Notes: generated from the sequence alone by a model not told the origin. Shown: positions 1-7,727, counted from the stretch's first letter. The stretch: DNA of 8,397 nucleotides from an uncultured Clostridia bacterium (GCA_944380625.1 CALWIE010000159.1:1-8397), one strand, 5' to 3'. A program made the numbers and translations.

Positions 1-143
1 AGCACCGCCACGCTCACCCCGCCGGGGTGGTCCACAATCTCCCGCTGGGCGGGGACCCCGTTTTCCAGCACCACCTCGTCCACGTGGACCCGGATGAGGC
101 GGCCGTCGAACACCACATGTTCCTGTAGGGTTTTTTCCTTCAT
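1..143 (-). CDS. Nudix hydrolase, ADP-ribose pyrophosphatase-like (N-terminus only)
   Basis: Partial gene: only the first 47 codons are inside the window and the rest lies to the left. The translation starts MKEKTLQEHVVFDGRLIRV and continues with REIVDHPGGVSVAV. This matches the N-terminal strand region of ADP-ribose pyrophosphatases of the Nudix superfamily, where an (R)E-(V/I)-V-x-HPG-(A/G)-V segment comes before the Nudix box. The Nudix box itself (GX5EX7REUXEEXGU) would lie outside the window, so catalysis cannot be checked. By family knowledge the enzyme would hydrolyse ADP-ribose or a related nucleoside diphosphate in the cytoplasm. A good ribosome binding site, GGAGGG (reverse strand of 153-158), lies 9 bp before the ATG. 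The gene begins 19 bp after the stop of the DUF1015 gene on the same strand and shows no promoter of its own, so the two are probably co-transcribed. Confidence 0.8.
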   Translation of the reverse strand, partial: MKEKTLQEHVVFDGRLIRVHVDEVVLENGVPAQREIVDHPGGVSVAV

Positions 144-162
144 GGGGCAAGGCCCTCCTTTT

Positions 163-1461
<1,299 letters not shown>

Positions 1462-1499
1462 GGCGATCCCTTCCTCTCTCTTGTGGGTTTCCTAGCCCT

Positions 1500-1529
1500 A
1501 TTGTAGAGCATGAGGGGGCGCCAAGTCAA
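1500..1529 (-). promoter_or_regulatory. Sigma-A promoter of the DUF1015-Nudix unit
   Basis: Read on the reverse strand: TTGACT (-35, 1524-1529), an 18-bp spacer, then TACAAT (-10, 1500-1505). Five of six bases match consensus in each box. Transcription would begin near 1493, giving a leader of about 32 nt that contains the ribosome binding site at 1470-1477. Confidence 0.75.
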
Positions 1530-1557
1530 CGGGGGAATGGCCGGGGAAGGCAAAAGA

Positions 1558-1600
1558 ATCACCGGTCTTTCACAAAATCTTCACAATGGGGGGATAGAAT
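1558..1600 (+). promoter_or_regulatory. Candidate activator-dependent promoter with 11-bp-spaced TTCACA repeats
   Basis: TTCACA occurs at 1569-1574 and again at 1580-1585, exactly 11 bp apart, and a weaker copy (ATCACC, 4 of 6) lies one more 11-bp step upstream at 1558-1563. Nine bases after the second repeat is TAGAAT (1595-1600), a 5/6 match to the -10 box. No -35 is visible at 16-18 bp from it. Direct repeats with an 11-bp period overlapping the -35 region are typical of OmpR/PhoB-family response regulators. TTCACA fits the PhoP-type TT-x-ACA repeat, and its complement TGTGAA resembles the WalR TGTWAH half-site. The likely target is the ABC operon starting at 1673. The regulator is not in the window, so the identity is inference. 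Confidence 0.5.
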
Positions 1601-1622
1601 AAGACCCGCTTAGAATTTCGGG

Positions 1623-1642
1623 CTGCCGGAAAACCCCGGCGG
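1623..1642 (+). other. Hairpin in the 5' leader of the ABC operon
   Basis: CTGCCGG (1623-1629) can pair with CCGGCGG (1636-1642), giving seven base pairs with one G-T wobble and a six-base loop. It lies about 15 bp upstream of the ribosome binding site AGGAGGG (1657-1663) and leaves that site free. No T-run follows, so it is not a terminator. A role in transcript stability is possible but unproven, and it could be a chance pairing in GC-rich DNA. Confidence 0.35.
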
Positions 1643-1672
1643 ACAGAAGGATACTTAGGAGGGATCACGGAT

Positions 1673-2713
1673 ATGATCGAGGTCAAAAACCTCACCAAGC
1701 GCTACGGGCAGAACTTGGCGCTGGACCACGTGAGCTTCACGATCCAGGAGGGCACCATCGTGGGCTTTCTGGGCCCCAACGGGGCGGGCAAGTCCACCAC
1801 CATGAACATCGTTACAGGCTATCTCTCCGCCACCTCCGGCGAGGTGACGGTGTCCGGCAAGAGCATTTTGGAGGACCCCAACGGGGTCAAGCGCCAGATC
1901 GGCTACCTGCCGGAGCAGCCCCCCCTGTACCAGGATATGACGGTCAAGGAGTACCTGCGGTTCATGTACGAGCTCAAGGGGACAAAACTCCCCCGGGAGA
2001 AGCATTTAAAGGAGATCTGCCGGCTGGTGAAGATTGAAAACGTCTACAACCGGTTGATCGGCAACCTCTCCAAGGGCTACAAGCAGCGGGTGGGCATTGC
2101 CCAGGCGCTGATCGGCAACCCCCCGGTGCTGATTCTGGACGAGCCCACCGTGGGCCTGGACCCCAAGCAGATCATTGAGATCCGCGCCCTCATCAAGACC
2201 CTGGGCCGCAACCACACGGTGATTTTGAGCTCCCACATCCTGCCGGAGGTGCAGGCGGTGTGCGAGCGGATTATCGTCATCAACAACGGCAAGCTGGTGG
2301 CCGACGGCGCCACCGACACCCTGGCCCACGACCTCTCCCCCGAGCACCGGCTGACCCTGCGGGCCGAGGCCCCGGAGAAGGAGCTTGTGAGGGAGATCGG
2401 CCGCCTGCCCGGGGTGGTGGAGGTCTACTCCCTGGGGGAGAAGGAGCCCGGGGCCTTTGAGGTGAGCATTGAGACGGACCCCGCAGCCGACGTGCGGCGG
2501 GACCTGTTTGGCCTTTTGTCCCAGAAGGGCTGGCCCATGCTGGCCCTGAAGAACAGCGACCTGACCCTGGAGGACCTGTTCCTGCGCCTGACCAGCGCCG
2601 ACAACGCCTACCTGCCGGAGGAGGAGCAGGAGGCCGCCGGGGAGGCCCCCGAAGGGGAGCAGCCGGCCAAAGAGCCGGGGGACGAACCTGAGAAAGGAGA
2701 GGATAGAGGATGA
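1673..2713 (+). CDS. ABC transporter ATP-binding protein, GldA-like
   Basis: A 346-aa cytoplasmic ABC ATPase with every motif intact: Walker A GPNGAGKS (34-41), Q-loop glutamine at 82 (LPEQPP), a variant signature LSKGYKQR (132-139), Walker B VLILDEP (152-158), D-loop GLDP (161-164) and the switch histidine at 188 (SSHIL). LSKGY instead of LSGGQ, followed by DEPTVGLDPKQI, is characteristic of the GldA branch of ABC-2 ATPases. Residues 225-306 form the accessory C-terminal domain usual in this group. Residues 315-346 are an extra acidic, proline- and glutamate-rich tail that looks disordered. It would power the permease encoded next, with which it overlaps by 4 bp (ATGA). The start is supported by AGGAGGG at 1657-1663, 9 bp before the ATG. 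The substrate cannot be told from the ATPase. A generic multidrug or antibiotic exporter ATPase is less likely given the GldF/GldG-like neighbours. Confidence 0.96.
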   Translation: MIEVKNLTKRYGQNLALDHVSFTIQEGTIVGFLGPNGAGKSTTMNIVTGYLSATSGEVTVSGKSILEDPNGVKRQIGYLPEQPPLYQDMTVKEYLRFMYELKGTKLPREKHLKEICRLVKIENVYNRLIGNLSKGYKQRVGIAQALIGNPPVLILDEPTVGLDPKQIIEIRALIKTLGRNHTVILSSHILPEVQAVCERIIVINNGKLVADGATDTLAHDLSPEHRLTLRAEAPEKELVREIGRLPGVVEVYSLGEKEPGAFEVSIETDPAADVRRDLFGLLSQKGWPMLALKNSDLTLEDLFLRLTSADNAYLPEEEQEAAGEAPEGEQPAKEPGDEPEKGEDRG

Positions 2714-3417
2714 TCGCTGTGTTTAAACGGGAGGTAAAGGCCTTTTTCAACTCCCCCATCGGCTATGTGTGCGTGGCGGTGCTCTGCGCCCTGTACGGCT
2801 TTTACTACTACCAGGCCATGACCCTGGGCTCCTCGGGGTACATCCCCTCGGTGTACGGCGCCATGTTCAGCTTCTGCATGATGATTATCCCCATCATCAC
2901 CATGCGCAGCATGTCGGACGACCAGAAAAACAAGACGGACCAGGCCCTTCTCACCGCGCCGGTGGGGGTGGGCGCCATTGTGGCGGGGAAGTTTTTCTCC
3001 TGCTTCTTTGTGTACCTGGTGGGCACTGCCCTGGGCGGGCTGCTGCCCGCCGCCGTGATGAGCACCTTCTCCTCCCCGGCCTGGGGCGTGATCTTGGGCA
3101 ACTTCATCGGCACCCTCCTCTACGGGGCCGCCATGATCGCCATTGGGGTGTTCATCTCCAGCCTGACGGTGAGCCAGGTGATCGCCGCCATCGGCACCTT
3201 CCTGGTGTCCGTGCTGCTGATGTATGTGGACATGCTGGGCAGCGCGGTGGACAGCGAGGTGGTCTCCGCGGTGGTCCAGTGGATCTCCTTCAACAACCGG
3301 TACGACGTGTTTACCCAGGGTATTTTCAGCATTTCCAACACGGTGTTCTTCCTGAGCGTGGCGGCGGTGTTCCTTTTCCTCACCGCCCGCAAGGTGGAGA
3401 GCCGCCGCTGGAGCTAA
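2710..3417 (+). CDS. ABC-2 type permease, GldF-like
   Basis: A 235-aa integral membrane protein with about six hydrophobic segments (roughly 17-35, 48-65, 92-115, 126-149, 155-173 and 209-226). The N-terminus FKREVKAFFNSPIGYV and the loop after the second helix, TMRSMSDDQKNKTDQALLTAP (65-84), are typical of the GldF/NosY-like ABC-2 permease family, where a cytoplasmic coupling segment before LLTAP contacts the ATPase. It ends with short basic residues (RKVESRRWS), consistent with a cytoplasmic C-terminus. Translation is coupled to the ATPase gene by the ATGA overlap, and AAAGGAGAGG at 2693-2702 sits 7 bp before the ATG, inside the upstream gene. Family knowledge supports a homodimeric channel subunit; what it moves or energises is unknown. 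Confidence 0.94.
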   Translation: MIAVFKREVKAFFNSPIGYVCVAVLCALYGFYYYQAMTLGSSGYIPSVYGAMFSFCMMIIPIITMRSMSDDQKNKTDQALLTAPVGVGAIVAGKFFSCFFVYLVGTALGGLLPAAVMSTFSSPAWGVILGNFIGTLLYGAAMIAIGVFISSLTVSQVIAAIGTFLVSVLLMYVDMLGSAVDSEVVSAVVQWISFNNRYDVFTQGIFSISNTVFFLSVAAVFLFLTARKVESRRWS

Positions 3418-3432
3418 AGGAGGAGAGAGCAT

Positions 3433-5031
3433 ATGGAACCCAACAAGACCCAAACGAACCCCGAGCTTCGGCAGGAGGCCCCCCAGCAGGAAGTTCCCCA
3501 GCAGGAGGCGCCTCAGCAGGCGGCCCCCCAAAAGGCCCCGGAAAAGAAAGAGAAAACGCCCTTTAACTGGAACAAGCTCAAACGGGGAGGCATGGCCACG
3601 GCCCTTTCGGTGGTGTTCATCGCCATTGTGGTGGTTTTAAACGTCCTTGTCTCGGCCCTGACGGACCGTTTCCCCTCTCTGGACGTGGACCTGACCGCCC
3701 AGAAGGTGAACTCCCTCTCCGACCAGGCCCTGGAGATCGCCAAGAGTGTGGACCGGGAGGTGACCATCTACCTGATGGGCACCCAGGAGGGCTATGAGCA
3801 GAACCAGATCTACAGCTCCTACGTGCAGCGGGGCATGCAGTACAGCCAGGTGGCAAGCCTTGTCAAGCGCCTGGTGGAGGCCAACCCCCTGATCTCCATG
3901 GAGTACGTGGACCCGGACACCAACCCGGAGTTTATCAGCGAGTATGAGTCCGACGCCCTCTCCACCGGCAAGCTGCTGGTGAAGTCCGACCTGCGCTACA
4001 AGGTGCTGACGGTCAACGACCTGTTCATCGTCAGCCAGGAGACGGGCTCCACCATCAACTCCAAGGTGGACAGCGCCCTGGCCGGGGCCCTGGAAGTGGT
4101 GAACATGGACACGGTGCCTGTGATGTCCCTTGTCACCGGCCACGGGGAGATGCTCTCCGCCACCATGATGCCCGCCTTTGTGGACATGATGGAGGAGGAC
4201 AACTTCCAGGTGCAGGAGGTGGACATCCTCACCGAGGAGATCCCCGAGAACACCCAGGTGCTGATGCTCTCCACCCCCACCACCGACTTCTCCGAAGGGG
4301 AAATTGAAAAGCTGCGGGCCTTTTTGGAGGACGAGACCCGGGCCCAGCAGGTGACGCTGCTTGTGAGCTGCTATCCCTCCCAGGGGGAGCTGCCCAACCT
4401 GGCGGCCTTCTTGGAGGAGTGGGGCGTGCAGGTGGGCACCGGCGTGGTGGCCGAGACTGACTCCAGCTACGCCGCCTACGACGCCCGGGGGGTGCTTGTG
4501 AACGCCAGCCCCCTGGTGCTGACCCAGAACACCTACAGCCGGCTGATCTCCTACTACAGCGCGCCCATCACCCTGACCTTTGAGAACAACAACGGCATTT
4601 CCACCACGGCCCTGTGGACCACCCAGGAGAGCGCCTATGTGATCACCGGGGACATGACCGAGGAGGAAGCCGCCAACCCCGAGACCGGGGAGCAGGTGGT
4701 GGCCAGCCTCTCCAGCAAGGACGTGGAGATCGGCGGGGAGACCTACGCCCGGAACCTGGTGGTGTTTGGCTCTTCGGACCTGTTTACCGACAGCTTTATG
4801 GGCACCAACGCCTTTGAGGACAGCGCCTATATGAACGCCCTGCTGCTGGATTTGACCGACACCGACGGCAGCCAGGTGACCGTGCAGGAGGAAGAGGTGG
4901 AGACCATGCAACTGGACGTGAGCGCCAGCACCGGCACCATCTCCCTGCTGGGGATCCTGTTTACCGCGGGCATCCCGGTGGCGCTGCTCATTGTGGGCCT
5001 TGCCATCTACCTGAAGAGGAGGCACCTGTGA
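3433..5031 (+). CDS. GldG-like ABC transporter auxiliary protein, membrane anchored
   Basis: A 532-aa protein assigned to the GldG / ABC-type uncharacterised transport system family (PF09822-like). Residues 1-53 are a cytoplasmic, low-complexity tail rich in Q, P, A and K. Residues 54-75 form a membrane helix, a large extracytoplasmic region follows (76-500), and a second helix (502-525) ends in a basic KRRHL tail. Family landmarks are DVDLTAQKVNSLSDQAL near the start of the ectodomain (compare D-L-T-x-x-K-x-x-x-L-S), the VTGHGE motif at 234-239, and VVFGSSDLFTDSF at 442-454. Together with the ATPase and the permease it completes a GldA-F-G-like complex. In Flavobacterium the counterparts are needed for gliding, but such genes are common in non-gliding Firmicutes. 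AGGAGG at 3418-3423 begins just after the permease stop, 9 bp before the ATG. Confidence 0.92.
   Translation: MEPNKTQTNPELRQEAPQQEVPQQEAPQQAAPQKAPEKKEKTPFNWNKLKRGGMATALSVVFIAIVVVLNVLVSALTDRFPSLDVDLTAQKVNSLSDQALEIAKSVDREVTIYLMGTQEGYEQNQIYSSYVQRGMQYSQVASLVKRLVEANPLISMEYVDPDTNPEFISEYESDALSTGKLLVKSDLRYKVLTVNDLFIVSQETGSTINSKVDSALAGALEVVNMDTVPVMSLVTGHGEMLSATMMPAFVDMMEEDNFQVQEVDILTEEIPENTQVLMLSTPTTDFSEGEIEKLRAFLEDETRAQQVTLLVSCYPSQGELPNLAAFLEEWGVQVGTGVVAETDSSYAAYDARGVLVNASPLVLTQNTYSRLISYYSAPITLTFENNNGISTTALWTTQESAYVITGDMTEEEAANPETGEQVVASLSSKDVEIGGETYARNLVVFGSSDLFTDSFMGTNAFEDSAYMNALLLDLTDTDGSQVTVQEEEVETMQLDVSASTGTISLLGILFTAGIPVALLIVGLAIYLKRRHL
3475..3549 (+). repeat. Pentapeptide-coding tandem repeat in the GldG-like tail
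   Basis: Five consecutive 15-bp units encode EAPQQ, EVPQQ, EAPQQ, AAPQK and APEKK (residues 15-39). The first three are near-perfect in protein. Codons vary between units (gcc ccc, gtt ccc, gcg cct), so the repeat is conserved more at protein level than as DNA. It lies in the predicted cytoplasmic tail before the first membrane helix. Confidence 0.8.
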
Positions 5032-5035
5032 GCCT

Positions 5036-6532
5036 ATGAAGAAGAACCTGCGCACCTTTCTGATTATGCTGCTGGTGCTGGCGCTTTTGGGAGGCGGGGC
5101 CGCGGCCCTGCTGCTGACCCAGCCCCAGGAGGAAGAGGCGGAGGAGAGCTCCTCCTCCCAAGTGCGGGAGGCCCTTTTGGGCCTTGCCCCCGAGGAGGTC
5201 TCCTCCGTAAAGGTGAAGAACTCCTTTGGGGAGTTTACCCTGACGCCCCTGTCCCAGGAGGAGGCGGAAGAGGAGGAGAGCCCCAGCGAGGGGGAGAGCG
5301 GCGCCAGCGGCTCTTCCGATGTGGACGAGGACGCCCACGCGGTGCTGTTCACTTTGGAGGAGTACCGGGACTACGACCCGGACACCTTGGAGATCACCGA
5401 GGACGTGGAGGCCCTTTTGGGGCTGGAGGTCAGCAAGGAGCTGGGCGCCGTGGAGGACCTGGAGCCCTACGGGCTCTCCGGGGAGGAGGCCGACCGGTTT
5501 GTCATCCAGCTTACGGACGGGGAGTCTGTAGAGCTTTCCGTGGGCACCCAGGCCGGGGAGACGGTGGGCAACTACGTCCTCTATGAGGGCCAGGTGACCA
5601 TCTGCAGCCTGGATACGGGGCTGCTCGCCAACCCCTTGGACTATCTGGGCACCTCGGTGTACACCGTGGAGGACCGGGAGGACGGGTCCGGCTCGGATAC
5701 CGCCCTGGAGGACATCCTCTACTACGCCCAGATCACCACAGAGGCGGGGGAGGAGATCCTGCTCCAGTACGACGAGATGGAGGGGGCCTACCTTCTGGGC
5801 GAGCCTGTGCGGGCCCAGATGGGCGACAGCGCCGGCAGCACCCTGGCCACGGCCCTGAAGAGCCTGACCGCCTCGGGGGTGGCCGCCGCGGGCCTTACCC
5901 AGGAGAACCTGGAGGCCTATGGCCTGAGCCAGCCCGCCGCCCAGGTCACCTTCCACATGAACGAGGAGGTACACACCCTGCAGGTGAGCGCCCCCGACGA
6001 GGAGGGCAGCCGGTATCTGCTGTTCGACACCCGGGAGCTGATCTACAAGGTCACCTCCAGCTCGGTGGAGTCCTGGGCCGCCGCCCAGGTGATGGACCTG
6101 CGCAGCGGCGCCGTGTGGCAGCCCCCCGTTGAGGACGTGAGCGCCCTGACCTTTACGGTGGAGGGGGACCAGGTCTACCAGTACACGGTGGCTAGGACCC
6201 AGGACGAGGAGTCCTCCACCGAGGGGAGCGCCTCTTACACCTACGCCGTGGAGGACCCCTCGGGGGCCGAGGTGGCCTACGAGGACTACGAGGCCCTCTT
6301 CGACCGGGCTGCGGGGATCTCTGTGCTGTCCATGGACCCGGCGGAGCAGGGGGCTGAGGCGGAGCTCACCGTGGAGATGGAGTACTTCTCCGGCGGCGAG
6401 GGGGAGGAGATCGCCTACTACGCCGTGGAGGGCCAGGACCGGTACGCCGCCTATCTCAACGGGGAGTACTCGGGCCTGGTGCGGGCCTCGGACGTGACAG
6501 GGCTCATCGAAGCCCTGGAAGGGGACGCTTGA
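5036..6532 (+). CDS. DUF4340 domain-containing membrane-anchored protein
   Basis: A 498-aa protein with a basic N-terminus (MKKNLR) and one hydrophobic helix at about 7-28, then an acidic linker (31-37 and 74-100, rich in E and S) and a large extracytoplasmic part. Two related segments are visible. LEPYGLSGEEADRFVIQL begins at about 142 and continues to VTICSLD near 193, and LEAYGLSQPAAQVTFHM begins at about 292 and continues to ELIYKV near 339. Each has the LE-x-YGLS start followed by paired strands that is typical of the DUF4340 family. No enzyme motif is recognised. The anchor helix is followed directly by TQP rather than a lipobox cysteine, so it should be a single-pass protein, not a lipoprotein. 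It begins 4 bp after the GldG-like stop, with AGAGGAGG at 5015-5022 as a somewhat distant (13 bp) ribosome binding site. DUF4340 genes commonly follow gldG-like genes, so it is probably part of the same complex. Its role is unknown. Confidence 0.92.
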   Translation: MKKNLRTFLIMLLVLALLGGGAAALLLTQPQEEEAEESSSSQVREALLGLAPEEVSSVKVKNSFGEFTLTPLSQEEAEEEESPSEGESGASGSSDVDEDAHAVLFTLEEYRDYDPDTLEITEDVEALLGLEVSKELGAVEDLEPYGLSGEEADRFVIQLTDGESVELSVGTQAGETVGNYVLYEGQVTICSLDTGLLANPLDYLGTSVYTVEDREDGSGSDTALEDILYYAQITTEAGEEILLQYDEMEGAYLLGEPVRAQMGDSAGSTLATALKSLTASGVAAAGLTQENLEAYGLSQPAAQVTFHMNEEVHTLQVSAPDEEGSRYLLFDTRELIYKVTSSSVESWAAAQVMDLRSGAVWQPPVEDVSALTFTVEGDQVYQYTVARTQDEESSTEGSASYTYAVEDPSGAEVAYEDYEALFDRAAGISVLSMDPAEQGAEAELTVEMEYFSGGEGEEIAYYAVEGQDRYAAYLNGEYSGLVRASDVTGLIEALEGDA

Positions 6533-6557
6533 CAAAGGGCTTTCCCTGTGTTTTAAT
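6529..6557 (+). promoter_or_regulatory. Sigma-A promoter of the lipoprotein gene
   Basis: TTGACA (6529-6534, perfect -35), a 17-bp spacer and TTTAAT (6552-6557, 5/6 -10). The -35 box overlaps the TGA stop of the DUF4340 gene (6530-6532). Initiation near 6564 would give a leader of about 90 nt before the ATG at 6654. This separates the lipoprotein from the ABC operon, although readthrough from upstream is also possible. Confidence 0.7.
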
Positions 6558-6571
6558 GAGACCACAGCAGT

Positions 6572-6630
6572 GGAATTTTCCCGGGCGCGCCCGGGTGCGG
6601 AAAATCCCTGCGGGCCCCGGGGATTTTTCC
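6572..6630 (+). promoter_or_regulatory. Structured leader with two mutually exclusive hairpins (possible attenuator)
   Basis: Three related segments are present: GGAATTTTCC (6572-6581), GGAAAATCCC (6599-6608) and GGATTTTTCC (6621-6630). The middle one can pair backward (ATTTTCC 6575-6581 with GGAAAAT 6599-6605, enclosing a CCCGGG/CCCGGG hairpin at 6580-6595). It can also pair forward (6599-6610 with 6618-6630, about 12 pairs with one bulged T). Both use 6599-6605, so they exclude each other. The forward hairpin has the A-run, GC core and T-run of an intrinsic terminator and ends 23 bp before the ATG, leaving GGAGGG (6641-6646) unpaired. It matches no riboswitch class I recognise and is too short for a T-box. 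The simpler reading is a terminator of the preceding operon. Confidence 0.5.
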
Positions 6631-6653
6631 TTTACAATGGGGAGGGAGAGAGT

Positions 6654-7652
6654 ATGAAAAAGATTTGCGGTGTCCTGATGTGCCTGGCCCTGCTTTTGGG
6701 GGCCTTTGGGGGCTGCGCCCCCCAGGAGGAGGAGCCCCAGGTCTCCCAGGCCCCCTCCCCCACCCCCACGGCGGAACCCGCGAGCCCCTGGCAGATCGGC
6801 CTGGTCCAGTACCAGGAGAACGCTTGTCTCGACGCCCTGCGGGAGGCCTTTATGAGCCGCCTGGAGGAGTGGGGCTGCACCGAGGAGCAGGTGGAGATCG
6901 ACTACCAGAACGCCCAGGGGGACCCGGCCCGGGCCCAGGAGATCTGCCAGGGCTTTGTGCGCCAGGAGGTGGACATGGTGGTGGCCCTGGCCGCCCCGGC
7001 GGCCCAGGCGGCGGTGGAGGCCGCTAAGGGCTCCCAGGTGCAGGTGGTCTTCGCCGGGGTGAGCAGCGCCGGGTTTTTAGAGCTGGAGGGGAAAAACGCC
7101 ACCGGGGTGGTCTCCCCCGTGCCGGTCCGGGAACTGGTGGACCTGGCCCGGAATGGGGACAGCGGCCTGGAGGTGCTGGGGGCCCTGTACGACCCGGAGG
7201 ACCCTGCCGCCCTGGAGGATGTGGAAACCCTGAAGGCCTACTGCGGGGAGCTGGGGCTGACGGTGACGGAGGCCAAGGCCTCCCAGCCGGAAGAGGTGGA
7301 GAAGGCGGCCGACGAGCTGTGCGCCACCGTGGACGCCCTGTTCACCCCGGGGGCGGTGGCCGGTGAGGCCGCCGTGGCCGAGGCCGCCAAGGCCGCCGGC
7401 GTCCCCTGGTACGCAGGCTGTGAGAGCATGGTGCAGGCGGGGGCCCTGGCCGGCCTGGGGGTTCAGGACCAGGAGACGGGCCGCAGGGCCGCGGACATGG
7501 CGGTGGAGCTCATCCGGGGCCGGGAGATGGAGGAGGAACCCCTGTACACCTTCTCGGAGTCCAGCGCCTTTTTGAACCTGACCACCCTGGAATCCCTGGA
7601 GGGGATCGCCGTCCCCCAGGAGGTCCGGCTGAAGGCCCTGGTCTACGCCTAA
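6654..7652 (+). CDS. ABC transporter substrate-binding lipoprotein, PF04392 / TrpX-like
   Basis: A 332-aa predicted lipoprotein. MKKICGVLMCLALLLGAFGGC gives a basic start, a hydrophobic core and a lipobox-like FGGC with the lipidated cysteine at 21, followed by a P/E/T-rich linker (22-44). The mature part matches the PF04392 periplasmic-binding family: IGLVQYQENACLDALREAF (48-66), EIDYQNAQGDPARAQEI (81-97), VDMVVALAAPAAQAA (106-120), DALFTPGAVAG (227-237) and the closing GVQDQETGRRAADMAVELI (269-287). Family members feed small ligands, for example aromatic amino acids in TrpX-type systems, to an ABC importer at the outer face of the membrane. The ligand here is not predictable. The start at 6654 is chosen because it has GGAGGG 7 bp upstream and a proper signal peptide. 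The frame is open back to a GTG at 6570, but that has no ribosome binding site and would bury the signal. No cognate permease or ATPase gene is adjacent. Twin terminators follow. Confidence 0.92.
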   Translation: MKKICGVLMCLALLLGAFGGCAPQEEEPQVSQAPSPTPTAEPASPWQIGLVQYQENACLDALREAFMSRLEEWGCTEEQVEIDYQNAQGDPARAQEICQGFVRQEVDMVVALAAPAAQAAVEAAKGSQVQVVFAGVSSAGFLELEGKNATGVVSPVPVRELVDLARNGDSGLEVLGALYDPEDPAALEDVETLKAYCGELGLTVTEAKASQPEEVEKAADELCATVDALFTPGAVAGEAAVAEAAKAAGVPWYAGCESMVQAGALAGLGVQDQETGRRAADMAVELIRGREMEEEPLYTFSESSAFLNLTTLESLEGIAVPQEVRLKALVYA

Positions 7653-7665
7653 AAGAGAAAAGCGG

Positions 7666-7696
7666 CCGCCGTCCTTTCGGGGACGGCGGTTTTTTT
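7666..7696 (+). terminator. Intrinsic terminator after the lipoprotein gene
   Basis: CCGCCGTCC (7666-7674) pairs perfectly with GGACGGCGG (7681-7689) around a six-base loop and is followed by seven T's (7690-7696). It begins 14 bp after the TAA. An A-rich stretch upstream (7651-7661) could make it partly effective in the other direction. Confidence 0.93.
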
Positions 7697-7701
7697 GCGC
7701 C

Positions 7702-7727
7702 CGCGCCTTCTTGGCGCGTTTTTTTTT
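7702..7727 (+). terminator. Second, tandem intrinsic terminator
   Basis: CGCGCC (7702-7707) pairs with GGCGCG (7713-7718) around TTCTT, followed by nine T's (7719-7727). It starts 6 bp after the T-run of the first terminator, so the two form a strong double stop between the lipoprotein unit and the integrase region. Confidence 0.85.

Noticed and set aside
1611..1616. Second TAGAAT downstream of the first as the real -10
   Set aside because: The -35 position for it is a run of G's, and it lies too far from the TTCACA repeats for the usual activator geometry.
3637..6565. Very long open frames on the reverse strand (571 aa at 3637-5352 and 525 aa at 4988-6565)
   Set aside because: They lie opposite well-supported genes, are full of H, G, Q and V runs produced by complementing GC-rich codons, have no ribosome binding sites and match no family. 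They are shadows of high-GC coding DNA.
6633..6638. TACAAT as an alternative -10 for the lipoprotein gene
   Set aside because: No -35 is found at a suitable distance (GC-rich DNA there), and a start site 7 bp downstream would fall inside the ribosome binding site.
6570..6653. Upstream in-frame GTG start extending the lipoprotein by 28 residues
   Set aside because: No ribosome binding site precedes it, it lies only about 6 bp from the predicted transcript start, and the extension would place a charged peptide before an otherwise ideal lipoprotein signal.
6564..6653. T-box or known riboswitch in the lipoprotein leader
   Set aside because: At about 90 nt the leader is too short for a T-box and I could not find a T-box core or any conserved riboswitch motif. 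Only the alternative hairpins are supported.
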